From the NCBI RefSeq assembly GCF_001697145.1, contig NZ_CP012719.1:1894501-1958500 (forward strand): a stretch of DNA of 64,000 bases, written 5' to 3'. Origin of the DNA: Streptococcus anginosus. GTDB lineage: Bacteria; Bacillota; Bacilli; Lactobacillales; Streptococcaceae. Under the pieces are notes generated by a model. That model worked only from the letters and a program-made list of their open reading frames with translations, was not told where the DNA came from and made no database searches. Numbering within the stretch: position 1 is the stretch's first letter; every line of letters starts with the position of its first letter. Of the stretch, positions 7,607 to 14,013 are shown piece by piece. The translations under genes and the position numbers were made by a program.

Positions 7607-7885
7607 ATGACGAAAACAACAACAGTATTATTGAGCACTGAAAAACTAATCGACTTAGGTAGTGAACTAACTGACATCATGAACAGCTTAGAAATGAATA
7701 ACTTAACTCTAGAAGCCTTAGAGATAACGCAAAAAGTGGATACAGCGACCTTTAACTGGATAGCTAAGAAATATATTGAGACTGCTTATGCACAAAACGA
7801 AAAACTTTGCCAAAGACTAGACAAAATTGCCTTTCTGCTATTAAACAATGACAAACCCAAGGAACTGGAGGCATTAAACAAATGA
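7607..7885 (+). CDS. Hypothetical island protein (92 aa)
   Basis: Starts MTKTTTVLLSTEKLIDLGSE with AACGAGGTAAAACACC upstream. All-helical, soluble, no recognised family. It overlaps the next small gene by four bases (ATGA), which indicates translational coupling within the rightward early operon. Confidence 0.6.
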   Translation: MTKTTTVLLSTEKLIDLGSELTDIMNSLEMNNLTLEALEITQKVDTATFNWIAKKYIETAYAQNEKLCQRLDKIAFLLLNNDKPKELEALNK

Positions 7886-8058
7886 GCGAACTACTAGGCG
7901 CAATTTTAACGCTACTACTTTTCTTTCTTGCTGGTATTTGTACTCAACTGTTTAATGCTTGGGCGATTGCTTACAAGCGGAGGGGCTATATCACTAAAAA
8001 GCAACTCAGAAAAATTGAAAAATGGCTAGAGGTTATGGAGGCAGAACATGGCAGATAA
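7882..8058 (+). CDS. Small membrane protein (58 aa)
   Basis: ATG overlaps the preceding stop as ATGA, and its own end overlaps the next start at 8048. Residues ~4-30 (LLGAILTLLLFFLAGICTQL) form one transmembrane helix. A basic cytoplasmic tail follows (KRRGYITKKQLRKIEKWLEV). No family recognised. Coupling on both sides supports that it is really translated. Confidence 0.6.
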   Translation: MSELLGAILTLLLFFLAGICTQLFNAWAIAYKRRGYITKKQLRKIEKWLEVMEAEHGR

Positions 8059-8284
8059 AAAAGAGTTTGACCTTGCAAATGAAAGAGCTAAGAACTTTGG
8101 TATTTGGCTAGAAGAAGCCTATCAGACTATGTTAGATTTTTCTCTAGAAGATAAATTTGACTGTTACAGTATTGAGGAACGAAACCAACTAGAACGAGTT
8201 TTAGAAACTTTAATGGATTTTTGCGATATGTGGGAAAGAGGGCAGATTATCCTAGCCAGCAAAGAAAGAGAGACGATTGAATGA
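8048..8284 (+). CDS. Hypothetical island protein (78 aa)
   Basis: Acidic, helical product starting MADKKEFDLANERAKNFGIW, with TATGGAGGCAGAAC before the ATG. It overlaps the previous gene by 11 bp and the next by 4 bp. No family recognised; typical of small early phage genes. Confidence 0.6.
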   Translation: MADKKEFDLANERAKNFGIWLEEAYQTMLDFSLEDKFDCYSIEERNQLERVLETLMDFCDMWERGQIILASKERETIE

Positions 8285-8616
8285 AGCTTCCAATTTTACC
8301 AGAGAATTATAAACGCGTGCTTGCTCTTATCCCGCAGGGAGCAGAAAGACCACGCGCAGGCAAAGAGATTGTCAAGCTCACAGGGTTAGATATCCGAACC
8401 GTTCGAGGCATTATCCGCGGTTTAGTAATTAAGTATCATATCGCTATTTGTGGAAGCCGTGACCTAGCAGGCGGTTACTATATCCCAGCAAATGACAGCG
8501 AACGTCTGGCAGGTATCAGAGCACTAGATAGGCAGCGACAAGATGAGCAAAAGCGAATCAGCGCCCTCATGTATGGGGACTTGAACGAACAAGACAAATA
8601 TTTGAAAGGCAGTTAG
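8281..8616 (+). CDS. Winged-helix-like DNA-binding protein (111 aa)
   Basis: Residues ~12-68 look like a winged helix: LIPQGAERPRAGKEIVKLTG, then LDIRTVRGIIRGLVIKYHI and a GGYYIP wing. The C-terminal ~35 residues are a charged helix. It starts in an ATGA overlap and ends one base before the next gene. Streptococcal phages and ICEs carry this protein beside replication genes, so a role in replication or operon control is likely but not shown. Confidence 0.55.
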   Translation: MKLPILPENYKRVLALIPQGAERPRAGKEIVKLTGLDIRTVRGIIRGLVIKYHIAICGSRDLAGGYYIPANDSERLAGIRALDRQRQDEQKRISALMYGDLNEQDKYLKGS

Positions 8617-8617
8617 T

Positions 8618-8887
8618 ATGGCATTATTTAGCTTAGATACAGAAACACAACTAAAGGCAGAAGCCCTAACCTTGCTTTCTAACTTTCTGCAGTCTTACAC
8701 GCAGCCAAAGCCAAGACAGCTTGGACTAATGACAGCCCAACAGGTTAAGGAGGAACTAGGGATAAAATCCAAAACCTTGGCACGTTGGGAAAAAGCAGGC
8801 TTAAAACGATATCGCCCACCACTAGAAGACACTCGCAAAGTCTTTTATAAAGTAAGTGATATTCTGATATTTTTGGGAGTAGATTAG
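8618..8887 (+). CDS. Excisionase-like helix-turn-helix protein (89 aa)
   Basis: The C-terminal half carries a MerR/Xis-type HTH: MTAQQVKEELGIKSKTLARW followed by KRYRPPLEDTRKVFYKVSDI, where the wing precedes a second helix. This is the form of phage and Tn916-type excisionases and of small replication regulators. Only one base separates it from the preceding gene and nine from the next. It is one of two excisionase candidates of the island (the other ends at 3236). Confidence 0.6.
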   Translation: MALFSLDTETQLKAEALTLLSNFLQSYTQPKPRQLGLMTAQQVKEELGIKSKTLARWEKAGLKRYRPPLEDTRKVFYKVSDILIFLGVD

Positions 8888-8895
8888 GGGGAACA

Positions 8896-9687
8896 ATGGC
8901 AAAAACAAAAGTTTATTTTTGGCTAAAAATTGATAAAAAGTTTTTTGATAATATCTTTATCAAAAAACTTAAAACTTTACCGGGTGGTTACACTATGACA
9001 GTTATATATATCAGACTTATGCTTGAAAGTCTTGATAGTGACTGCATTCTTTACTACGAGGGATACTTTGATAGTTTAAAAGCAGAATTAGCCTTAAAGC
9101 TAGATGTTTCAGAAGATGATATTGAAATGACTATAGCATATTTTACAAAATGCGGTTTAATTCAAATTGATAAGGATAAAAATGCAGAAATGCCTCAGGC
9201 AAAGGCTATGGTAATGAGTGAGACCAACTGGGCAAGTTATAAACGAGAACAGAGAAAAAAAGAGGGATTGGAAGAAGTCCAAAAAAGTTTGACAAATTCC
9301 AACTCATGTCCAACAGAGATAAAGATAGATATAGAGAAAGAGATAGAGCAACAGCTAAAGCAAGAAAAAGCTGGTGAAGTTGGTAAAAATATTATCTTTG
9401 AAAAACTAAAAGAGGCTTTTGGTGAAATGTCTGTTAGTGGCACAATGGTGACAGAGGCTGAAGACTTACTAGCTACTCACGGCCAGACTTTGTTACTTTA
9501 TGCTCTTGAACAAACCATATTGAACAACGGTAGGTCTATTAGATACACGCGCTCAATCCTTGAACGCTGGCAAGGTCAAGGATTAAAGACTATCGAGCAA
9601 GTCAAACAAAATCAAGCAGCTTACGAGGCTAAGAAACAGCCATTAGCACAACCAACACAGGACAACTTCCCTGATGTCCCGTTTTAG
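8896..9687 (+). CDS. Phage replisome organiser / DnaD-like replication initiator
   Basis: 263 residues. The N-terminal ~120 match the phage replisome organiser domain (KVYFWLKIDKKFFDNIFIKK, a winged helix). The C-terminal part (about 165-240) resembles a DnaD/DnaB_2 domain: LKEAFGEMSVSGTMVTEAED and SIRYTRSILERWQGQGLKTI. The two are joined by a low-complexity acidic linker. Such proteins bind the origin and recruit the helicase loader, which is the next gene, 14 bp downstream. The island can therefore probably replicate autonomously after excision. The gene lies in the middle of the rightward early operon. Confidence 0.8.
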   Translation: MAKTKVYFWLKIDKKFFDNIFIKKLKTLPGGYTMTVIYIRLMLESLDSDCILYYEGYFDSLKAELALKLDVSEDDIEMTIAYFTKCGLIQIDKDKNAEMPQAKAMVMSETNWASYKREQRKKEGLEEVQKSLTNSNSCPTEIKIDIEKEIEQQLKQEKAGEVGKNIIFEKLKEAFGEMSVSGTMVTEAEDLLATHGQTLLLYALEQTILNNGRSIRYTRSILERWQGQGLKTIEQVKQNQAAYEAKKQPLAQPTQDNFPDVPF

Positions 9688-9701
9688 AAGGAGGTGAAAA
9701 C

Positions 9702-10553
9702 ATGGAGGAACAGTTCAAAGAGTATCAAAATAGAAAAATACTTGATAAGGTCTGCTCAATTCATAACGTGAACTATTGGCAAATATCAACACCTATTAGG
9801 GGAAGTGATGAACGTAAGTTGCAAGAGTTTTGCCCTGAATGTGTCAGAGAGAATATACAGCGCGAAGAACAAGAGTTAGCTAACGAAGCCACAAACCAAC
9901 AAGTCTATCAAAAAACCTATCATGTCCTAATGCGTGATAGTGTAATCCCTGATGAGTTAAAAACAGCAACATTTGACAATTTCATAGTCGAGACCCAAGA
10001 GGAGAAACAGCTATTAGCCTTTGCTCAAAATCAGGTAAAGAAGTACCTAGAAGGTATGAATGGAAATACGCTGATTACAGGCTCTACAGGCGTTGGGAAA
10101 AGTCATCTAAGTGTCGCTATGGCTAAAGCTATCAACGAGGACTGCAAGGCTAAAAATGAGCCTAAAAGCGTTCTGTTTGTAACCTTTACAGATATTGTTA
10201 ATAAAATTCAAGATGGTTGGACTTATGGTAAGAATGCAGCTTTTACTAAGTTTGATGCCGTGGAACTCTTGAAAAAGCCTGACTATCTTATCATTGATGA
10301 CTTAGGAGCAAAGAATGCGGTTATTAAACCTAAGAATGATTGGGAGCAGGATTTATTATTTGATATACTTAACAATCGTGAGAATACAATTATCAATACC
10401 AATCTAAGCGGTGATGAATTAAAAACAGTGTATAACGAACGTAACTATAGCCGCATTCTCAAAGGCTTAGAGGGGAATTCGTTCAGGATTTACAGTATCA
10501 AAGATAAGCGGTATTCAATTCGACAATTAAAGACTAAACAAGTTAAGAAATAA
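9702..10553 (+). CDS. DnaC/DnaI-like helicase loader ATPase
   Basis: 283 residues. An N-terminal region with paired cysteines (CSIHN and FCPECV, about 14 and 45) suggests a zinc-binding helicase-interaction domain. An AAA+ domain follows, with Walker A GSTGVGKS (about residue 127) and Walker B LIIDDLGA (about 197). It loads the replicative helicase at the site bound by the replisome organiser. AGAAGGAGGTGAAAAC precedes the ATG. A strong terminator follows the gene. Confidence 0.85.
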   Translation: MEEQFKEYQNRKILDKVCSIHNVNYWQISTPIRGSDERKLQEFCPECVRENIQREEQELANEATNQQVYQKTYHVLMRDSVIPDELKTATFDNFIVETQEEKQLLAFAQNQVKKYLEGMNGNTLITGSTGVGKSHLSVAMAKAINEDCKAKNEPKSVLFVTFTDIVNKIQDGWTYGKNAAFTKFDAVELLKKPDYLIIDDLGAKNAVIKPKNDWEQDLLFDILNNRENTIINTNLSGDELKTVYNERNYSRILKGLEGNSFRIYSIKDKRYSIRQLKTKQVKK

Positions 10554-10554
10554 C

Positions 10555-10575
10555 AAAGAGGCGCGTGCCTCTTTT
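10555..10575 (+). terminator. Terminator of the replication operon
   Basis: AAGAGGC-GCGT-GCCTCTTTT: a perfect stem with a tetraloop, followed by T residues, two bases after the loader stop codon. Confidence 0.85.
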
Positions 10576-10755
10576 ATTGTTTAGCTAGACTTGAAAATTA
10601 AACGGGCTTTTGGTAAGGTATTGAATATAGGATCTAACAAGATAGCGCGTGATTGAACAAAGAACGAACAAAGGGAAAATAACTATTTGAGTTATGGATA
10701 ATCCAAAGAACACGCGCAGAAAATGGCAAAAAAAGCCAGCTTGTGCTAGCTCCTT

Positions 10756-10784
10756 TTGGTAAATGTTTGATAGTACTATTATAC
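10756..10784 (+). promoter_or_regulatory. Promoter of the ArpU-like gene
   Basis: TTGGTA (10756-10761), 17-bp spacer, TTATAC (10779-10784). It overlaps the upstream ATG at 10763, which is why the downstream ATG at 10802 is preferred. Between the terminator and this promoter (10576-10755) no gene is seen. Confidence 0.6.
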
Positions 10785-10801
10785 CACAGGAGATATTAAA
10801 C

Positions 10802-11242
10802 ATGCTGGAATTGTTTAGAGAGATTGACGAAAAAGCAACTCAAGCCAAGGCTAAAAAGATTTTACAGGCTTATCGCCGTTTGTGTCGAATTGCTGGGAGT
10901 GAATACACTTTGCGGAGCGCCAGTGCTTTTTCAGACCAACCACGTAGCAAGAACAATCAGCCAAGCAACGGACTTGAAACCTTTGTAGTAAAAAAGCTAG
11001 ACGCAGAAAGAGAGATAGCAGAGATAGACAATGCTATTAGTTTGCTTTCTAGTGATGTGTACAAAGAAATATTGATTAGAAGATTTTGCAAAGCAAGACA
11101 GTGTAGCAATATCTGTATATACATGGAATTAGATTTGTCTGAATCGGAATTTTACAGAGAACAAAGCAAGGCATTATTAGAGTTTGCAGAATGGTATAAA
11201 GCTGGTGAATTACTTGTCTTTAAACCTTACGTAACGGGTTGA
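10802..11242 (+). CDS. ArpU-like late transcription regulator
   Basis: 146 residues from the ATG at 10802, which has CAGGAGAT upstream. Pattern of the ArpU family: a helical N-terminus, then DAEREIAEIDNAISLLSSDV, IRRFCKARQCSNICIYMELD and a sigma-like HTH (LSESEFYREQSKALLEFAEW). ArpU-type proteins control late or packaging genes of streptococcal and enterococcal phages. Here the only late gene remaining is a small-terminase fragment downstream, so its targets may be on a helper phage or in the terminase/hic region. This last point is inference. Confidence 0.75.
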   Translation: MLELFREIDEKATQAKAKKILQAYRRLCRIAGSEYTLRSASAFSDQPRSKNNQPSNGLETFVVKKLDAEREIAEIDNAISLLSSDVYKEILIRRFCKARQCSNICIYMELDLSESEFYREQSKALLEFAEWYKAGELLVFKPYVTG

Positions 11243-11266
11243 AACAGTATTTATACAAACCAAGAT

Positions 11267-11294
11267 ACAGGGGCTATTTGCCCCCTATTTTTTT
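11267..11294 (+). terminator. Terminator after the ArpU-like gene
   Basis: GGGGC-TATTT-GCCCC followed by CTATTTTTTT. Confidence 0.9.
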
Positions 11295-11521
11295 GAACGG
11301 GGTAGGGTTTATTCGGAATGAAAGAACGCTGCCCTCTTCTGTGCAAAAAATTCCCTTTTTGAAATTTTTGAATGCAATAGGAAAGAGAGAATAATTTTTA
11401 AAACACCCCCCGCACCCTTGCGAGAGCAAGAGAGCCGCGACAAGATATCATCTTACATCACGCGCTAATTTTTCAGATCTTTAAGGGGTGTCATGGAGGA
11501 CGGATTAGGAGGTGAAGTTGC
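11295..11521 (+). other. Non-coding region resembling a phage cos region
   Basis: A stretch without reading frames. It contains a GC-rich block around 11406-11440 (CACCCCCCGCACCC and an imperfect GCGAGAGCAAGAG tract) in otherwise AT-rich DNA. In cos-type phages of Gram-positives the cohesive-end site lies just upstream of the small-terminase gene, which is exactly where this block sits. A packaging site is a hypothesis only. Confidence 0.3.
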
Positions 11522-11665
11522 TTGGTTAAAAATCCTTACTATCGGCAGAACAAAGGGCGTTTACCCAGCGACCCGCCGAACTATTTGGGAACAGTCGCGA
11601 GGGAGACTTGGCGCAAAATCGTTCCGTTTTTAGAACCTTATTATCAATCTATAGCCAAATGCTAA
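11522..11665 (+). pseudogene. Truncated P27-family small terminase subunit
   Basis: A TTG start with AGGAGG nine bases upstream opens a 47-codon frame. The product contains NPYYRQNKGRLPSDPPNYLG and ETWRKIVPFLE. This is the N-terminal pattern of P27-family terminase small subunits of streptococcal phages, which are usually 100-150 residues. The frame ends early at TAA (11663-11665), so only the N-terminal third remains. Small islands often keep a terS gene to redirect packaging; here it seems broken or reduced to a short peptide. The frame was found by reading the gap, as it is too short for usual gene calling. Confidence 0.6.
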
Positions 11666-11714
11666 ACTGCAGTATTTTATACATGCTATCAGTTAAAAAA
11701 CTTTTTCTTTCCAC

Positions 11715-11743
11715 TTGCTTTCAATGCGCATAATGTGTATAAT
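11715..11743 (+). promoter_or_regulatory. hicAB promoter with internal palindromic operator
   Basis: TTGCTT (11715-11720), 17 bp, TATAAT (11738-11743). The palindrome ATGCGCAT (11724-11731) lies in the spacer. The same palindrome recurs downstream of hicB (12406-12413) beside another promoter, suggesting a HicB operator. Confidence 0.7.
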
Positions 11744-11770
11744 AGAAAATGTAAGGAGGTAACGTACACT

Positions 11771-11962
11771 ATGCCACTTACAGGAAAAGAAATGGCAAAG
11801 CTAGCCGAGAAAAATGGTTGGGTAGAAATCCGACAGAACGGCAGTCATCACCATTTCAAACATAAAGATTTTGATTATATAGTGACTATCCCAATTCATG
11901 GAAACCAGGATTTAGGGAAAGGGCTAGAAAGCAAAATCCTGAAAGATTTGGGGCTGAAATAA
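11771..11962 (+). CDS. hicA: HicA-family mRNA interferase toxin
   Basis: 63 residues from ATG 11771, with AAGGAGG twelve bases upstream; the longer frame starts within the promoter. It has the dsRBD-like HicA fold signature: KLAEKNGWVEIRQNGSHHHF with the catalytic histidine in GSHHHF, then VTIPIHGNQDLGKGLESKIL. HicA cleaves mRNA and is neutralised by HicB, encoded 35 bp downstream. The toxin-first order is typical of hic loci. It probably stabilises the island or acts in defence. Confidence 0.9.
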   Translation: MPLTGKEMAKLAEKNGWVEIRQNGSHHHFKHKDFDYIVTIPIHGNQDLGKGLESKILKDLGLK

Positions 11963-11997
11963 TCCCCCTTATCTTTCATTTTTGGAGGTAACAGACT

Positions 11998-12378
11998 ATG
12001 TTAAAATCATATCCAGCAATTTTTCATAAAGAGGAAGACGGTTCTTATTGGGTAGAATTTCCAGAGTTCGGAGGAGGCACACAAGGAGCAAATGTTGAAG
12101 AAGCCTTGAAAAATGCCCGTGAAATGCTTGAGAGTGTTTTAGCTGCTTACATAGACGAAGGATTAGATATGCCAAAACCTAGTGACATCATGACTTTAAC
12201 CGTTAAAGGCGGCTTTGTTAGCATGATACAAGCAGACCCCACCCCTTTTATTCGCAACAATAAAGCCATTAGAAAGAATGTGACTGTCCCTGAATGGTTA
12301 GTAAGATTAGCAGATCGTGAAAAAGTAAATTATTCTGAAGTGCTAACTCAAGCCCTAGAAACAAAATTACAAGCCTAG
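11998..12378 (+). CDS. hicB: HicB-family antitoxin
   Basis: 126 residues. The N-terminal partial RNase H-like HicB domain (YPAIFHKEEDGSYWVEFPEF, EEALKNAREML) binds the toxin. The C-terminal DNA-binding part (VPEWLVRLADREKVNYSEVL) resembles a ribbon-helix-helix and would autoregulate the operon. Its ribosome site is TTGGAGGTAACAGACT. ATGCGCAT palindromes upstream of hicA and downstream of hicB are the likely operators (inference). Confidence 0.9.
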   Translation: MLKSYPAIFHKEEDGSYWVEFPEFGGGTQGANVEEALKNAREMLESVLAAYIDEGLDMPKPSDIMTLTVKGGFVSMIQADPTPFIRNNKAIRKNVTVPEWLVRLADREKVNYSEVLTQALETKLQA

Positions 12379-12389
12379 ATACAGTCAGC

Positions 12390-12429
12390 ATGCGCAGCGA
12401 CAGAAATGCGCATGATAACATGGTATAAT
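12390..12429 (+). promoter_or_regulatory. Promoter with HicB-operator-like palindromes downstream of hicB
   Basis: Extended -10 TGGTATAAT (TATAAT at 12424-12429). Upstream are ATGCGCA (12390-12396) and ATGCGCAT (12406-12413), which also form an inverted repeat. The octamer matches the one in the hicAB promoter. Confidence 0.6.
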
Positions 12430-12435
12430 AATCTT

Positions 12436-12535
12436 ATCAGCAAGGCTACAAGCAACTAAAAAGCGTAGCTATTCACTACGCCAGTTCTTGCCTGCTGAAC
12501 TCATATTGTAAATGACCTGTAAAGGCCATTTTTTG
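12436..12535 (+). ncRNA. Candidate small structured RNA at the right end of the island
   Basis: Starting about seven bases after the promoter above, the RNA can form a long outer stem: UCAGC-A-AGGC (12437-12446) with GCCUGCUGA (12490-12498). Inside is GCGUAG/CUACGC (12463-12481). A terminator AAUGACCU-GUAA-AGGCCAUU with a U tract ends near 12535. No reading frame is present. Promoter, two stems and terminator together make a small RNA gene likely. CUUGCCUGCUG in its 3' stem is complementary to the island repeat at 7471. Confidence 0.55.
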
Positions 12536-12553
12536 TTCACCTTTTTGTGGACT
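12532..12553. repeat. Subterminal 22-bp direct repeat, probable integrase arm site (right)
   Basis: Identical to 300-321. It overlaps the T tract of the small-RNA terminator and lies about 105 bp inside attR. Confidence 0.6.
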
Positions 12554-12658
12554 TTTAAGGATTTTCTAACAACTTCTAATATTACATAATATTGATAAAA
12601 CCCAGAAATACCAACGGTTAAGAGCTGTCAATGAGTTGTAAAACTATCTATTTCCTAG

Positions 12659-12682
12659 TTCTATAATTTTTGACATAGTTTT
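12659..12682. repeat. attR core, 24-bp direct repeat
   Basis: Identical to 208-231. On the minus strand the original mutL ATG (12674-12676) still follows the native leader, but the frame now reads MSKIIELGNR and stops. Confidence 0.9.
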
Positions 12683-12736
12683 CTCCGTAAGTATTCTAGC
12701 TATCATTATAACATAAAGCTGTTTTTCTATCAGAAG
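12683..12736 (-). promoter_or_regulatory. Native mutL ribosome site and promoter, stranded by the island
   Basis: On the minus strand ACGGAG (12688-12683) is six bases before the ATG. Upstream is TGTTATAAT, an extended -10 (TATAAT at 12710-12705), with only a weak -35 candidate near 12728-12736. These signals would drive mutL if the island were absent. Confidence 0.65.
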
Positions 12737-12929
12737 TCTGGTGTGAGGGGAACACACATCGTTTCCTCGAAAAGACCAAATAGACAAGTAAAGCAACCAC
12801 TTAGGTAAAAGCCCTTGTTTTCCTCGTCAAAATAATGTTTAATAGATTTAGGAAGAGGGAGGTAGTTAGTGACCTCTTGGTATGAACGAAAATCAGCAAC
12901 AAACCAACATCTGGAAAGAAGGGATGTTT
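12737..12929 (+). promoter_or_regulatory. Upstream region and promoter of the LytTR gene
   Basis: A promoter TTGTTT (12815-12820), 17 bp, TTTAAT (12838-12843) precedes the LytTR gene. Hairpin GTGTG-AGGGGAA-CACAC (12741-12757) lies upstream, and AAGAGG/CCTCTT (about 12851-12876) lies in the leader. Confidence 0.5.
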
Positions 12930-13370
12930 ATGAAAGTGCAATTGTATATTGACGAAAAGTTTTCAGAGGAAAAAGTCATTATCGAAGCACCGGCTTTGTC
13001 AGATGCCATTCAGCAATTGATGAAATTTGCTCAACAACTCGGTAAAAACAAAGTTATTCGAGCCAAAAAAGAGGAAGAGATTTACCTATTAGATACTGCT
13101 GAAATTCAGCGGGTTTATATTGAAAACCGCCAAGTTTGGGCTGAAACAGCGACAGGCAATTATCTCTTAGGGCTTCCGCTTTATCAAGTTTTGGAATTGC
13201 TTCCCACTGATTTTCTACAGATTTCCCAATCTGAAATCATCAATATCAAACAGATTGATCATCTGAAATTGACTGGCAGCGGTCTGATTCAGATTGCAAT
13301 GAAAAACGGTCAGATAACGTATTCATCTCGCCGTTATCTCAAAGCTATAAAGGAGAAATTACAACTATGA
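12930..13370 (+). CDS. LytTR-domain transcriptional regulator
   Basis: 146 residues from ATG 12930 (AAGGGA six bases upstream); the longer frame from 12882 adds 16 unsupported residues. The C-terminal half is a LytTR DNA-binding domain: YLLGLPLYQVLELLPTDFLQ, SEIINIKQIDHLKL, YSSRRYLKAIKEKL. There is no receiver domain. It overlaps the next gene, a DUF3021 membrane protein, by four bases. The pair has the form of the streptococcal LytTR regulatory systems HdrRM and BrsRM. There the membrane protein holds the regulator inactive, and the regulator controls bacteriocin and competence genes. Which genes this pair controls cannot be seen. Confidence 0.85.
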   Translation: MKVQLYIDEKFSEEKVIIEAPALSDAIQQLMKFAQQLGKNKVIRAKKEEEIYLLDTAEIQRVYIENRQVWAETATGNYLLGLPLYQVLELLPTDFLQISQSEIINIKQIDHLKLTGSGLIQIAMKNGQITYSSRRYLKAIKEKLQL

Positions 13371-13825
13371 AAAAAACATTATTCAGAGATGCTCTAGGAG
13401 GCATTGTTATCGGACTCCTCTTATCCGTCATCTTTTCTTACTTTTTTGCACCTGTCTATCATCCGCTCAACCCTTATTCAGCAGTTGGTCTTTGGATGGA
13501 ACAGCATCATATTCACGGCGCCTTAGTCGTTCTCTATTGCGCAGTAATATGGGGTCTAATCGGCTTGCTCTTTAGCTTAGGAAAAGAGCTTTTCAAAAAA
13601 GATTGGAGCATCCTCAAAGCAACTATCTGTCACTATGGGCTTATGATTCTAGGATTCATTCCCTTAGCTCTTTTAGCTGGCTGGTTTCCAAGTGAACCCA
13701 TTTTCATCTTACAGTTGATTTTGGAATTTACTGTTGTTTATCTTATCCTTTGGGCAATCCTGTCTTATCTGACTAAAAAGAAAATTGAGAAAATCAATCA
13801 TCACTTAAAGGAACAATGCAAATAG
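13367..13825 (+). CDS. DUF3021 membrane protein, probable inhibitor of the LytTR regulator
   Basis: 152 residues with four predicted membrane helices (about 10-30, 45-70, 85-105 and 112-132), for example GGIVIGLLLSVIFSYFFAPV, and a basic C-terminal tail. DUF3021 proteins are the membrane partners of LytTR regulators in streptococci. The stop of the regulator overlaps this start, so the two are made in fixed ratio. A strong hairpin terminator follows, closing the two-gene operon. Confidence 0.85.
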   Translation: MKKTLFRDALGGIVIGLLLSVIFSYFFAPVYHPLNPYSAVGLWMEQHHIHGALVVLYCAVIWGLIGLLFSLGKELFKKDWSILKATICHYGLMILGFIPLALLAGWFPSEPIFILQLILEFTVVYLILWAILSYLTKKKIEKINHHLKEQCK

Positions 13826-13829
13826 CAAG

Positions 13830-13865
13830 AAATAACCGCTGTGAAAAAACTCACGGCGGTTATTT
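13830..13865 (+). terminator. Terminator after the LytTR/DUF3021 operon
   Basis: AAATAACCGCTGTGA - six bases - TCACGGCGGTTATTT, a 15-bp stem with one wobble. It can also work in the other direction. The remaining 13866-14013 shows no gene. Confidence 0.85.
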
Positions 13866-14013
13866 GAACCCAACTAAAAATGCAGATTGATAGAAAACAA
13901 TCATAGCTTACTAAATTGTTGTGGTTTGAAGATTAGACCCTAGCTGCAATTCTGGTATGACATTTCAGCAAAGTAGACTGTTAGCCAGCCACACCCACTA
14001 TAGCTTCAACATT

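Larger units (their letters stand above)
208..12682. mobile_element. Phage-related chromosomal island (SpyCIM1/PICI-like) integrated at the start of mutL
   Basis: A 24-bp perfect direct repeat (208-231 and 12659-12682) bounds about 12.5 kb. It contains an integrase at the left end, divergent cI/cro-type regulators, phage replication genes, an ArpU-like regulator and a small-terminase remnant, but no capsid, portal, tail or lysis genes. Both repeats contain the mutL start codon. The insertion lies between mutS and mutL, as SpyCIM1 does in Streptococcus pyogenes SF370. In that island, excision restores mutL expression in a growth-dependent way. The same behaviour here is an inference from position. 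Cargo includes an Abi_2 gene and HicAB, both candidates for phage defence or island maintenance. Confidence 0.9.

Noticed and set aside
10585..10803. Minus-strand frame and a terminator-like hairpin (about 10733-10755) between the loader and ArpU-like genes
   Set aside because: The frame has no ribosome site and crosses the ArpU promoter. The hairpin GCTAGC-ACAA-GCTGGC with seven T is good, but no upstream minus-strand gene needs it, so it was not listed.
208..12682. A complete prophage
   Set aside because: Portal, capsid, tail, holin and endolysin genes are absent, and the terminase is only a fragment. The size fits a chromosomal island.
12882..12929. Upstream start for the LytTR gene
   Set aside because: The extension MNENQQQTNIWKEGMF has no ribosome site; the ATG at 12930 has AAGGGA at proper distance.
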